Shown here: positions 1 to 8,939 of the stretch, one piece after another
Layout: each line of letters opens with the position of its first letter
Position numbering within the stretch: the first letter of the stretch is position 1
Source: WHTK01 sp965197795
Lineage (GTDB): Bacteria > Chloroflexota > Dehalococcoidia > DSTF01 > WHTK01
Length of the DNA: 64,000 nucleotides
NCBI GenBank assembly: GCA_965197795.1
Contig: OZ240228.1
Span: 1,612,001 to 1,676,000, forward strand
Direction of reading: 5' to 3'
The notes under the pieces: generated by a model
Database searches by the model: none
Seen by the model: only the letters and a program-made list of their open reading frames with translations
What the model was told of the DNA's origin: nothing
Made by a program: the position numbers and the translations under genes

Positions 1-1
1 C

Positions 2-130
2 TGCGTCGAGGGCGGCGGCAGTCTCCTCGTCCAGTGCTTCCGCCGGCGTGCGGTTGCGCAGAATTCTGAGACCGTCCAGCAGCAGGTGCTGAACCTGGTG
101 CACCGTTTCGCGTGGTGGTTCTCCCGGCAT
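2..130 (-). CDS. Hypothetical protein, N-terminal part only (runs off left edge)
   Basis: An open frame starts with ATG at 130 and continues beyond the window edge, giving about 43 residues beginning MPGEPPRETVHQVQHL. A strong purine-rich site (GGAGGGGGAC) sits directly upstream of the ATG, which supports a real start. The visible part is a charged helix-prone segment with no recognisable domain. The gene is read leftwards, in the same direction as the NHL lipoprotein gene that ends about 200 bases upstream of it. Function unknown. Confidence 0.5.
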   Translation of the reverse strand, partial: MPGEPPRETVHQVQHLLLDGLRILRNRTPAEALDEETAAALDA

Positions 131-326
131 GTCCCCCTCCTCGAAGGCAGTTGCTGTCTGCCGACGCTCGTACAGCCCGATTGGGGCGTCGGCTCGCTTC
201 CTACCGGGTCCGTCAGCTAGGATGGCCGAACCTCCCCGCCCTGCCAGCGGCATCGCCTGGTCGAGGTGATTCTGTCGCCCGCTGCAGGGGGCGTCAAATC
301 ATGAGCCCTAATGAGGACCGTCGGGA

Positions 327-1319
327 TCAGTTCCGGGTTACCTTGTAAACCTTTACGAGATTGTTGCCGGTGTCGGCGACATACAGCCTCTCACCATCCG
401 GCGAGATCGCCGTGTCATGCGTGCCCCGCAATCCAGCCAGCGGCAGCGTGGCCAGGCGCGTCCCTTCCAGGTCAAAGGCGAGGACCAGGCCGTTACCGGG
501 GTGGCTGAGATAGAAAACGCCCTGAGGATCCAACGATATGACCTGCGGCGCCACATCGCTGCCCGGTACACCGGTGTTAAATGAGGCGATGTGCTCTCCG
601 TCCGCTGAGAACTTCTGAACCCGGAAGTTGCCCGCGTCGACGACGTAGACGTTGCCGTCGACATCGCGGTCGACGCCAATTGGCGACGTAAATTGACCAT
701 CCTCGCGCCCTGACTCGCCGAAGGAGAAGAGGTACTCGCCGTCGGTCGTAAACACCTGGACCCGGTTGTTACCGAAGTCCGCTGAGTAGACCCGCTGATC
801 TATGACTAGTGTGCCCATCGCCGATAGGAACTGCCCCGTCTCACGGCCTCGCTCGCCCCAAACGATTACGGACTCTCCCTGCGGGGAGAATTTCTGCACC
901 CGGCTGTTACGAGATTCGCCGACGTAGATGAAGCCGTCCGAGGCTACGTAGATGCCCGTCGGGGCGCCAAGTTGGCCGGGCGCCTCGCCGTCACCGGCCC
1001 ACTGCGCCAGCACGCTGCCATCAGGCGCGAGCTTGAACAGCCGGCCGCCGCGAAACTCCGTAAGGTAAAGGTTGCCATCCGGGCCGAATGCCATGTGGTT
1101 GGGGCCCATGAACTCCGGCTCCGAGGGATCGTCACCCCACACGTCGATCAGTTCGCAGCTGAGTGGCTCAGCGGCAGGCGAGGCCGGCGCCGCGGTTGTC
1201 GGCTGGTCAGCGGCAGGCTGGTCGCTGATCTTCGGGTCGCCGTCATCGCCACAGGCAACGAGCAGCAGGATCGCGACGAGTGCGGCGAATCTCGACCCGT
1301 TAGTCAGATGGTTTTTCAA
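327..1319 (-). CDS. NHL-repeat beta-propeller lipoprotein
   Basis: Secreted lipoprotein of about 330 residues. The N-terminus is a signal peptide with a lipobox (LLLVAC), followed by an acidic/Pro/Ala linker and then repeated NHL-type blades (recurring GNNRVQVF, NSRVQKF and NFRVQKF motifs) that fill the rest of the protein, as in six-bladed propellers. I place the start at TTG 1319, because AAGGAG lies 8 bases upstream and the product then begins MKNHLTNGSR; an in-frame ATG at 1337 would put the AAGGAG inside the gene. NHL propellers usually bind proteins, polysaccharide or RNA, or act as lyases. No catalytic residues can be assigned, so an extracytoplasmic binding role is the safest reading. 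Confidence 0.85.
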   Translation of the reverse strand: MKNHLTNGSRFAALVAILLLVACGDDGDPKISDQPAADQPTTAAPASPAAEPLSCELIDVWGDDPSEPEFMGPNHMAFGPDGNLYLTEFRGGRLFKLAPDGSVLAQWAGDGEAPGQLGAPTGIYVASDGFIYVGESRNSRVQKFSPQGESVIVWGERGRETGQFLSAMGTLVIDQRVYSADFGNNRVQVFTTDGEYLFSFGESGREDGQFTSPIGVDRDVDGNVYVVDAGNFRVQKFSADGEHIASFNTGVPGSDVAPQVISLDPQGVFYLSHPGNGLVLAFDLEGTRLATLPLAGLRGTHDTAISPDGERLYVADTGNNLVKVYKVTRN

Positions 1320-1550
1320 GTCCACGGCTCCTTGCATTGGTCGGGCGAATCGTGCCCCCCGTTACCTGCATCAGCTACGTTCCGGATTGTTTCATGGATC
1401 GCTCACCGGGCCCGCTTCACGTGCTGAGAATATCCGAGGACGCTGCTGCTGAGCTGCACGCCAGACTGCGAATCGCTCGACGCCGGCAGGCCCGTCCGCC
1501 TACGGCCTGCGCCTTAGGGTCGAACAAGGCTAGAATGCCCTCATCTATGT

Positions 1551-1566
1551 TTTACGTGAACGTAAA
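1551..1566 (+). promoter_or_regulatory. Palindromic operator candidate upstream of MFS exporter
   Basis: The 16 bases TTTACGTGAACGTAAA form a perfect 7+7 inverted repeat with a 2-base centre. It lies about 28 bases before the MFS start and just downstream of a possible -10 (TAGAAT, 1531-1536). The size and position suit a TetR/MarR-type repressor acting as a roadblock on an efflux gene. No regulator gene is adjacent, so the partner is unknown. Confidence 0.45.
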
Positions 1567-1593
1567 CGTCGCTTCGCAACGTCCGGCTGAGGT

Positions 1594-2943
1594 TTGGGGA
1601 TCTTGCGAGGACCGGTAAACGAAGCAGAGCCCTTCCGAAGACGCCGTCGATTGCGCTTGCCGCCAACCTTTACGTCGCTGAGGCACGCTGACTTCCGCCT
1701 CCTCTGGTTTACATCCCTGGTCAACGCCGGCTCCAACTGGCTGCAGCAGGTGACCCTGGGTTGGCTGGCTTACGATCTCACGGGCTCGGCGCTCACGGCG
1801 GCCATCGTCTTCGGTGTGCGCTCGCTGCCGCAGCTGCTTATCGGACCGCTCGGCGGCGTCCTCGGCGATCGCTTCGACCGCAAGAGCGTGCTGATGGTCA
1901 ACTCCGGCTACATGGCCCTGCTGGCCATGGGATTCGCACTGCTGCTCAGCGTTGGGGATGTCCAGGCCTGGCACCTGATCGCTTTCACCCTGCTCCAGGG
2001 CACCGGCCAGGCGATGGTCCAGCCGGTAAGGCAGGCTCTGGTCGCCAATACCGTGCCGCACGAAGACCTGATGAACGCGATAGCGCTGAACCAGCTGGCG
2101 CAAACCGCGATGCGCGTCGTCGGCCCTGCGGTAGCCGGTATTCTCATCGCGCTGTCGGGGCCCGCGCTTAACTTCGCGATCCAGAGCTCAGCCTTCGTCA
2201 TCACATTCCTGCTGCTAATCCCGTTGCATACGCCGTTCAGCACGCTGGCTCGCGATCGCAAGCACGAACCCTTTCTGGACAGCTTCGTCAGTGGAGTCAA
2301 CTACGTCAGGCGCCAGCCAACGCTGCTCGGCTTGATGCTGATCGCGCTGGTGCCGACGCTCTTCACCACGCCGATCAACCTCGGTCTGCTGCCGGTGTTC
2401 GCCAAGGACGTCCTCGAAGTTGACTCACAAGGCCTGGGCATTCTGTATTCAGCTCAGGGCGTCGGCGCCGTGATCGGCACGCTCGTGATCGCCTCGATGG
2501 GTAACTTCGCCCGCAAAGGGCTGCTTCTGTCGGTCGCCGCCACGGCGCTGACGATCACGATCACGCTCTATTCGCAGATCACGATATTCCTCGTGGCGAT
2601 ACCATTCCTGGCGTTCGGTACATGCTGCTTTATGACCTACCAGACGATGAACCACACGCTGATCCAAACGATCACGCCGGATGAGTACCGCGGCCGTGTG
2701 ATGGGACTGCAAATGACCGACCACGGGCTGACACCATTGGGCACGCTGATCTTTGGCGCAATCGCCGAGATCTACGGCGTCGCCACGGCGATGTTCATCG
2801 CCGGTAGCTGTGGAATGGTCACGGTGGTCTTCATCCTGGCCCGATTCCCGGCGATTCGGAATTATCGTTCCGAAATGCCGGCGACGCGCCTTACCCAGCG
2901 GACGCCCGCCGCGGAAGCGCGGGCCGAAGTAACCGTGGATTAG
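1594..2943 (+). CDS. MFS transporter (MFS_3/EntS-like exporter)
   Basis: Twelve-helix major facilitator of about 449 residues. A basic N-terminal segment (RRRRRLRL) precedes TM1. The loop 2-3 signature GGVLGDRFDRKSVLM matches the MFS motif A region, and the sequence resembles EntS/MFS_3 exporters of siderophores or drugs. The start is uncertain: TTG 1594 is possible with weak upstream GAGG, and a second TTG lies nine bases on. The gene is monocistronic, with a palindrome in its leader that suggests repressor control. Substrate cannot be read from sequence; drug or small-metabolite efflux is inferred. Confidence 0.85.
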   Translation: MGILRGPVNEAEPFRRRRRLRLPPTFTSLRHADFRLLWFTSLVNAGSNWLQQVTLGWLAYDLTGSALTAAIVFGVRSLPQLLIGPLGGVLGDRFDRKSVLMVNSGYMALLAMGFALLLSVGDVQAWHLIAFTLLQGTGQAMVQPVRQALVANTVPHEDLMNAIALNQLAQTAMRVVGPAVAGILIALSGPALNFAIQSSAFVITFLLLIPLHTPFSTLARDRKHEPFLDSFVSGVNYVRRQPTLLGLMLIALVPTLFTTPINLGLLPVFAKDVLEVDSQGLGILYSAQGVGAVIGTLVIASMGNFARKGLLLSVAATALTITITLYSQITIFLVAIPFLAFGTCCFMTYQTMNHTLIQTITPDEYRGRVMGLQMTDHGLTPLGTLIFGAIAEIYGVATAMFIAGSCGMVTVVFILARFPAIRNYRSEMPATRLTQRTPAAEARAEVTVD

Positions 2944-3024
2944 CTCCGCGACGATTGAGCAGGAAGCGCTGCGACCGTGAATAGATGAGCGCGGTAGCCG
3001 GCATAGCGGCAGCCCGACGAGGTG

Positions 3025-3356
3025 CTATTGCCTGCCGCCGACCCAGATGCCGCCGTCCTCGACCTTGACCTGGACCCGGAAGGCCCTGTCGGGAGCTACC
3101 TGGTAGGCATCCAGGGTGCAGTTGCGACGTTGAATAGCATTCCGTGCCCGGGGCAGACTATGTCTTCGCCCTCCAGGCTACCGTAGCCAAGCGACCAGTT
3201 GGCGTGAGGACAACGGTCGCCCACAGCGAAGATCTGGCCGTTTACGTTGGCCAGGCACAGTACTGCGTCACCTGCCTTCGCGTGCAGCAGCGCACCCGGA
3301 GGCAGGTCCTTTTCCTCGGCCACCCTTATGAAGTCTTGCGCCACTGGTTCTCCCAT
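3025..3356 (-). pseudogene. Rieske-type ferredoxin, frameshifted near 3129
   Basis: Small Rieske [2Fe-2S] protein. The first frame reads through both ligand boxes (CPHANW and CPGHGMLF) and then stops early after about 86 residues. Shifting one base near 3129 restores a natural C-terminus (TLDAYQVAPDRAFRVQ... GGIWVGG) that ends at 3025, giving about 110 residues, the usual size for soluble Rieske ferredoxins. A single-base deletion is the simplest explanation. It is divergent from the Rieske oxygenase at 3570 and would be a logical electron donor to it. The cluster ligands are upstream of the break, so a shortened product might still bind iron-sulfur. Confidence 0.8.
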
Positions 3357-3371
3357 CGTCGTTGTTCGGTG

Positions 3372-3392
3372 TATATTACTTTAGAAAACTAA
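3372..3392. promoter_or_regulatory. AT-rich divergent control region with TTAG-N4-CTAA dyad
   Basis: Between the divergent ferredoxin and oxygenase genes, TATATT/TAATAT (3372-3377 read on either strand) is followed by the dyad TTAGAAAACTAA at 3381-3392. The low-GC island in GC-rich DNA is typical of a promoter, and the dyad could bind an HxlR/MarR-type regulator. No clear -35 partner is visible. Confidence 0.35.
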
Positions 3393-3569
3393 CCATTAAG
3401 GTGCACATGTCTCGTCGACAATCGAAGCAAATGGCACAAGATCAAGCTAGCGTTGAGCCAGTGGCATCCTTCGGACATCTGCCCGCCGTTTGGACAAGAA
3501 TGAGTGCGATAGCTAGAATCTCGCGCGATACATCCGTCGATTCAACGATGCAAGAGAGGTAGCGGGCCG

Positions 3570-4931
3570 ATGCTGACTATAGAAGACAACCAGCGACTTA
3601 TGCAGGTAGGCCCGGGTACGCCGATGGGCGAGCTACTGCGCCGCTACTGGATGCCTATCGCCGCCGTGGCGGAGCTCGACGACCAGCCCACGAAGCAGGT
3701 GCGGCTCATGGGCGAGGACCTGGTGCTCTACAAGGACAAGAGCGGCACCTACGGCCTGATTGACCTGCACTGCTCGCACCGCCGCGCCGACCTGTCCTAC
3801 GGCATGGTCGAGGACTGCGGCCTGCGCTGCAACTACCACGGCTGGGCCTACGACGAATCGGGTGCCTGCATCGACCAACCGTTCGAAGAGACGGCGCACC
3901 CGGAGGCCAAGTACAAGGAACGCATCACCATCAAGGCCTACAAGGTCCAGCCCAAGGCCGGGATGCTCTGGGCGTACATGGGCCCCGACCCGGTTCCGGA
4001 GCTCTGGGACTGGGAGATTTACCACCGCATCGGTTACAAGCAGGTCATCTTCTCGCATATCGCCTGCAATTGGCTGCAGTGTGCCGAGAACGATATCGAC
4101 CCGGTGCACTTCGAATGGCTACACTCCAACTGGGCTCAGGACATCCGCGGCGTCAGAGACCCACAGAACAAGCCGGAACCGACCCACCTCGAGATCGGCT
4201 TCGATGAGTTCGAGTGGGGTTACTTCTACAGGCGCGTGCTGGAAGGCGACGAGCAGTGGACCACGGGACGTGTCGCGCTCTGGCCCAACTGCCTGATGCC
4301 CGGCGGCAACCACTTCGAGTGGCGTGTGCCGGTTGATGACTTCAACACGCTGAGCTTCGGCTGGGTCAACGACACGCTACCTGGTGACGAGCCGTTCGAA
4401 CAAGGGCGCATCCCTTACTGGTGGTCGCCGATCACCGACCCTGAGACCGGCCGTTGGATCAACAGCAACACGGTCAACCAGGACATCATCGCCTGGGTGG
4501 GACAGGGAACCCAGAGCGACCGACAGAACGAGCACCTCGGCGAGAGCGACCGCGGCGTGATCATGCTGCGCAAGCGGCTCATGGACGACATCAAGGTCGT
4601 CGAGGACGGCGGTGACCCCAAGGGCATCCTGCGCGACCCCAGCCGCAACCACGCGCTGTCTCTCAAGCCCGGCCCAGAGCAGTTCGCTGGCGTACCCGTG
4701 GAGGGAGGAGCACGGTACCTCCCCGATCGCGATATCGGGGGCATGCAGGAGCGGTTGGCCGAACGCCGGCAATCGCGGACGCGCGTGCGCAGGGGCACAG
4801 CCGCCACGCTCTGGTTCGGCCAGCCTGACGACATCGCGGACGAGTACAGCCGCATCTACGAGGAGCGGCTGGCCGCGTTGCCGGACGACGCGTCACGTAA
4901 ACAGGAGGCGTCATCCGGCAGAAGGCAGTAG
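3570..4931 (+). CDS. Aromatic-ring-hydroxylating Rieske oxygenase, alpha subunit
   Basis: Terminal oxygenase of about 453 residues. An N-terminal Rieske domain has Cys68-x-His70 and Cys87-x2-His90. The catalytic domain carries the mononuclear iron site: Asn-Asp around 174-175, then His180 and His185 in DPVHFEWLH. The length and layout match the phthalate-4,5-dioxygenase/phenoxybenzoate branch of single-component alpha subunits, which oxidise aromatic acids, ethers or related carbon. The frame is intact. The neighbours include a Rieske ferredoxin relic and VOC proteins, which suggests an aromatic or xenobiotic degradation patch, but the substrate is unknown. The start has an AGAGAGG site about 10 bases upstream. 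Confidence 0.9.
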   Translation: MLTIEDNQRLMQVGPGTPMGELLRRYWMPIAAVAELDDQPTKQVRLMGEDLVLYKDKSGTYGLIDLHCSHRRADLSYGMVEDCGLRCNYHGWAYDESGACIDQPFEETAHPEAKYKERITIKAYKVQPKAGMLWAYMGPDPVPELWDWEIYHRIGYKQVIFSHIACNWLQCAENDIDPVHFEWLHSNWAQDIRGVRDPQNKPEPTHLEIGFDEFEWGYFYRRVLEGDEQWTTGRVALWPNCLMPGGNHFEWRVPVDDFNTLSFGWVNDTLPGDEPFEQGRIPYWWSPITDPETGRWINSNTVNQDIIAWVGQGTQSDRQNEHLGESDRGVIMLRKRLMDDIKVVEDGGDPKGILRDPSRNHALSLKPGPEQFAGVPVEGGARYLPDRDIGGMQERLAERRQSRTRVRRGTAATLWFGQPDDIADEYSRIYEERLAALPDDASRKQEASSGRRQ

Positions 4932-4957
4932 TCCAGCGCCGAACCGCTCCCGGACGG

Positions 4958-5352
4958 CTAGTAGCAGCGAATCTCGATCTCGTTTTCGTCCGGGTCGAGG
5001 ATGTAGATCGACGTGGCCTGGCCCCTGGCGCCCCATCTCGAAACCGGCCCCCTTAGGACCGTAACCCCCTGAGCGCCGAGGCTCTCGGCCAGCTCAGCCA
5101 GGTCGACAGGCTGGGTCACCATGCAGTAGTGATTGAGGTTCTGGCTAACGCCCTCGGCTGAGTCGGCTGGGCGCGTCATCAGATCGATCACCGTGTCGCC
5201 ATTGATCCGGACCGACGGAAAGCCCACCTCGCCCTCCTGAACGCTTCGAGGCGCTCCCCCTGTAGCCCGAGCACCTCCGTATAGAACGCTACGGAGCGCT
5301 CCACGTCGCTAACGTTGAGAACGATATGGTCCATCTCGATGATTTGAAGCAA
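4958..5352 (-). pseudogene. VOC (glyoxalase/extradiol-fold) protein, frameshifted near 5239
   Basis: Two overlapping frames together make one complete VOC domain of about 130 residues. The N-terminal half (MDHIVLNVSDVERSVAFYT...) is in one frame and the C-terminal half (GFPSVRING ... DPDENEIEIRCY) in another. A one-base deletion near 5239 joins them. The best start is TTG 5352, giving MLQIIEMDHIV with GGAGGAG close upstream. The metal-ligand positions (His near the start, Glu in the last strand) are present. VOC members include glyoxalases, extradiol dioxygenases and epimerases; no specific reaction is implied. Confidence 0.8.
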
Positions 5353-5475
5353 AGCTCCTCCGTCCATCCCTGTCGCTGGCGTCTAGCTCAGCAGCTGCAT
5401 CCTTTTAGACGTTGGTTCCGCACTCCTTAACCGACGCCGTCAGCGACCGTGTCGTCCTGCTTAGTAACAGCCCAC

Positions 5476-6117
5476 CTAGAACAGGGAAGCCAGGTCGACC
5501 GGTTTTCCCGGTACGACTCTGAAGCTCCTGGACGGCACCTGATCGGCTTCGATTACCTTCGACATCGCTGCCTGCTGGTCGACAAACACGGAGCCGGCGT
5601 TTTGCTGCTCCTGAACGCGGCGCTGCAAGAAGGTGCGCCAGGCAACATCCTCGCGCTCCACGTGGCTTACGCGCGCCTCGGTGTCCTGCGCCTCCAGGAG
5701 CGCGTGCAGGATCGTGGTGGGCAACCCCCTCAGGCTATCGGCGATCTTGGCGTGGCGAGCTTCGAGGCGTGGCGGTGCGGAGAATTCTCGCCGCCAAACA
5801 GCGTGCGAAACGTGGAAGCGGTTGAATATGAAAAACATGGCCGGGTCCCGTGCCAGGGACTCGCCGACATACTCGATCAGCTTTTCCAGAAGGTCGATAC
5901 GGGTCTCATGGACACCGGGCACGAAATAATGCACCCAGGACGAGAGCGTTGCCTCCTCGGGAAAGACCTGGATGTGCCGTTCTTTGGGGTTGAGATGAGA
6001 AATCAGTTGCCCCACCAGGGTGTCCTTGCCGGACCCGGGCACACCTTCGATGATGAAAATTGCTCCCACGGCAATGAAGCTTATCACTCGGCTGTCTCTT
6101 GCAGAGTTCACGGACAT
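5476..6117 (-). CDS. P-loop nucleoside/nucleotide kinase-like protein
   Basis: About 213 residues with an N-terminal Walker A motif (EGVPGSGKDTL), a central FFIFNRFHVSHA segment reminiscent of the DRF/DRY region of deoxynucleoside and thymidylate kinases, and an Arg-rich lid-like stretch (REDVAWRTFLQRRVQEQ). This suggests a dNK/TMK-superfamily phosphotransferase. The start is unclear: ATG 6117 is chosen, but a TTG at 6141 and GTGs closer to the P-loop are possible. It is a single gene facing away from the HD-domain gene. The exact substrate is unknown. Confidence 0.6.
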   Translation of the reverse strand: MSVNSARDSRVISFIAVGAIFIIEGVPGSGKDTLVGQLISHLNPKERHIQVFPEEATLSSWVHYFVPGVHETRIDLLEKLIEYVGESLARDPAMFFIFNRFHVSHAVWRREFSAPPRLEARHAKIADSLRGLPTTILHALLEAQDTEARVSHVEREDVAWRTFLQRRVQEQQNAGSVFVDQQAAMSKVIEADQVPSRSFRVVPGKPVDLASLF

Positions 6118-6196
6118 TGGGGGGCGCTCGGCAATTGTCAAAGCCGCGGCGTCGCGCTAGCTTGGACTGGGCGAGAACAGCGGAAAGGCGGTCGAG

Positions 6197-7027
6197 ATGA
6201 GTACACAGGACGTCCCCGACGCAGCCGAGAAAATCATGGCGACGTCGGAACCAGACGCGAACCAGACGCTCTCCCAGCGGGCTGACGCCCTCGAAGAGCG
6301 CCTCATGGACGCCATGACGCCTCTCCCCTCGAAGGCGTTCCTGTACACGCTGGGGGAACGGGACCCGTCCCGACCCGACCTGGAGGGCCAGGCGCCATAC
6401 CAGCCGAGCTCCACCAACCAGCGCAGGCTCATGGGCGACGACCCGCGGCTCCAGAAGATGCCGGAACGGCCGACGCTGATGGATTTCTTCCGCTACCGCT
6501 GGGGCACCGGCGGCGCAGTGATGCACCTCACGCAAAGCGCCAATCTCGCACGCAACGCGGGCGTCGATGAGAAGGTCGTCCTCGCCTGCCTGCTGCACGA
6601 CATCGGCGTTGCGGGCTTCCTCCGCTCCGATCACGGCTACTGGGGCGCCCAGCTCATCGAACCCTACGTGGATGAAGAGGTCGCCTGGGCGATCCGGATG
6701 CATCAGGTGCTGCGCTTCTACCCCGACCCCTCCGTGGGCTACGAGTATCCGAAGAGCTACATGGCCTGGTTTGGCGAGGACTACCAGCCGGAACCCTACA
6801 TCGCCGAAGAATACGAACGCGCCAAGAAGCACAAGTGGTACATGACCGCGCGGCTCATCACCCTCAACGACCTCTATTCCTTCGACCCCAACATCGTCGT
6901 CCATCTCGAGGACTTCGAAGACGTCATCGGCCGCCATTTCAAGCAGCCGAAGGAGGGGTTAGGCTTCGACGGCAGCCCGGTGGCTCATATGTGGCGCACG
7001 ATCATCTGGCCCACCAAGATGCTCTAA
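6197..7027 (+). CDS. HD-domain protein
   Basis: About 276 residues. After an extended N-terminus, the HD fold carries its metal ligands in order: His in AVMHLTQ, the His-Asp pair in LLHDIG, His in SDHGYWG, His in RMHQVLRF and a late Asp in LNDLYSFD. HD proteins are usually phosphohydrolases, but additional histidines of this kind also occur in the diiron HD oxygenases (PhnZ/inositol-oxygenase-like), so either is possible. Its setting between a Rieske region and an amidohydrolase fits small-molecule catabolism. ATG 6197 has AAAGG upstream. Confidence 0.75.
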   Translation: MSTQDVPDAAEKIMATSEPDANQTLSQRADALEERLMDAMTPLPSKAFLYTLGERDPSRPDLEGQAPYQPSSTNQRRLMGDDPRLQKMPERPTLMDFFRYRWGTGGAVMHLTQSANLARNAGVDEKVVLACLLHDIGVAGFLRSDHGYWGAQLIEPYVDEEVAWAIRMHQVLRFYPDPSVGYEYPKSYMAWFGEDYQPEPYIAEEYERAKKHKWYMTARLITLNDLYSFDPNIVVHLEDFEDVIGRHFKQPKEGLGFDGSPVAHMWRTIIWPTKML

Positions 7028-7114
7028 TGACGACAACGCGATACTGACGCCGTAGCCGGACCGGCAGCCTATACCCCTCGCCGACGCGCCTGAAAACATG
7101 CTGAGGTGAACCTA

Positions 7115-8343
7115 ATGAACAAGCAGCTTTGCATCTCCGCCGATTCACACGTAGTGGAGTCAGCCGAGTTCTTCGAGCCGCTGGCAAAGTTGTTCGGCGA
7201 TCGGGCGCCGCGCGTCGTAACGCCGGACCCGGCGCTTGGGCCCAAGCTGGACCTGGGCAACGGCAAGCTTGGCCTTTCGATATCCGGCCTCCTGCAGCAG
7301 AACGTTGACTTCACGTCACCGGAAGGCCGGGAGACCCTGCGTCTGGGATATGAGCTGGCTCGGCCGGGAACTTACGACACGGCTGAACGGCTGTAGGCCA
7401 AAACATGGACGGCGTCGACGCCGAGGTCGTTTATCCCAGCGTGCTGTTCAACGTCTATCAGATCGAAGATCTCGACATCGTCAAGGCAACCTTCCGGCTC
7501 TACAACGACTGGGTGACCAGCTATTGCAACGAGCAACCTGACAGACTATTCTCCCTGGGCACCGTGCAGCTCTTCGACCTTGACGAGGTGATCGCGGAGA
7601 TGACGCGCGTCAAGCAGCTCGAGGCCGTTGGAATCTGCATCCCAGCGACTGCCCCGCCTGATCACCTCTACTCCGATCCCTGGTATGACAAGTTCTGGGC
7701 CGCGGCCCAAGACCTGCGCATGCCGCTGAATATGCACATCTTCACCGGTGCTACCCCGGAGCATGGCCTAGCGCCGCGACAGGCCGGCAGCCGCGCCAAC
7801 GGTCCCATGTCTTTCGCGGACGCCGCGATGACGATCGCCGACCTGATACAGTCCGGCGTTTGCGAGCGCTTCCCCGACATCCGATTCGTGGTCACCGAAT
7901 TCGAGACGGGCTGGGTTGCCCACGTGCTGAAGCGACTCGACTGGGCCTACGTGCGCGCCGGCGGCGAGAGGGCCTTCGGTTTGCCGATGCTGCCAAGCCA
8001 GTACTGGCGCCGAAACTTCGCCGTGACGTTCGAAGATGACCCGCTCGGCATCATGACGCGGGACTTTATCGGCACCGACACGATGATGTGGGGCAACGAC
8101 TATCCCCACGGGGACTCGATCTTCCCGCACTCGCAGCGTGTTCTCGGCGAGATCCTGTCCGACTGCACGCCGGAGGAGCGCTGGAAGATGACGGTCAAGA
8201 ACGTCGTCGAACTCTACGACCTGCCGTTCGAGCTGGAAGGCCCCGAGCAGGCTCGGATCAACTCAGCGCCCGTACCGAGTGCCAAGACCTGGCGAAACTC
8301 GATGCCTCTAACTCAGGTGACGGTTGATACGCCTCTGAGGTGA
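7115..8343 (+). pseudogene. Amidohydrolase-2 family TIM-barrel hydrolase, frameshifted near 7392
   Basis: A first frame starts at ATG 7115 (GAGG 8 bases upstream) with the metal-binding start ISADSHVVE and stops at about 7396. The rest (MDGVDAEVVYPS ... NMHIFTG ... DYPHGDSIFPHS) continues in another frame from 7405 to 8343. A one-base deletion near 7392 would join them as ERL-VGQNMDGVDA, giving a full-length protein of about 409 residues. The family hydrolyses or decarboxylates aromatic and related acids (ACMSD/LigW-like). Without repair, the N-terminal DxH metal site is lost from the long fragment. Confidence 0.85.
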
Positions 8344-8404
8344 TGAGCGCCGGCTACATTTATGTTCAGACATATGGGCGGCGTGGACGTTTGAGCCACT
8401 TGGC

Positions 8405-8869
8405 CTATTCGGGCGCGTATTCTCTTGATTCCGCGATCGCAAGGCCGCCCATTATCACTTGCCCGCCGATGATCAGTTGACCTAAGGAGCCCGTCGAGGC
8501 CTCGGCCCGGCTCCTCAGGTCGGCTACTCCGCCCATCATTGGTTGTACCCGGAGGTCGACGCTCCAGTCCTGTGGCACCAGGACTCGAACCCCACCCATA
8601 ACGACAGTGACTTCTAGCACCGCTGATTCCGATGCTCCCGTTGTGTCGCGGAGGTCCAGTTCCACGCCACCCATGATCGCCCTGCCGTAGCCGCCCTTGA
8701 ACGTCTGGTTGCTGAACCTTTGCTCCGTTCCGCCCATGATGGCCACGGCGTTGATTTCGTCCGGCCCTACCTGCTGAGACCGGAAGCGCTTCCGTAAACT
8801 GAAACCGGCGGAGAGCAACGCTCCGCCCATCAGGAGCACAGCCAGGAGAACACGCTTCAACCGCTTCAT
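8405..8869 (-). CDS. Stand-alone LiaF-like (cell-wall stress response) beta-repeat protein
   Basis: About 154 residues: one N-terminal membrane helix (VLLAVLLMGGALLSAG), a short basic linker, then a repeated MGG motif (AIMGGTEQR, AIMGGVELDL, VVMGGVRVLV, PMMGGVADLR, VIMGGLAI) characteristic of the C-terminal domain of LiaF/VraT cell-envelope stress proteins. ATG 8869 is chosen because GGAG lies 9 bases upstream; an in-frame ATG at 8884 also exists. LiaF normally inhibits a LiaRS two-component system, but no sensor or regulator is adjacent, so its partner is unknown. Confidence 0.75.
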   Translation of the reverse strand: MKRLKRVLLAVLLMGGALLSAGFSLRKRFRSQQVGPDEINAVAIMGGTEQRFSNQTFKGGYGRAIMGGVELDLRDTTGASESAVLEVTVVMGGVRVLVPQDWSVDLRVQPMMGGVADLRSRAEASTGSLGQLIIGGQVIMGGLAIAESREYAPE

Positions 8870-8939
8870 ATCAACACGCTCCATAGTCTTCTACATTCCG
8901 GCGCATGCAAACTGGGCCGCCGCATCGACCTCGCCCGGC

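Noticed and set aside
3362..3562. Short plus-strand frame upstream of the Rieske oxygenase
   Set aside because: It overlaps the divergent promoter region, has no ribosome site or similarity, and its composition is that of non-coding DNA.
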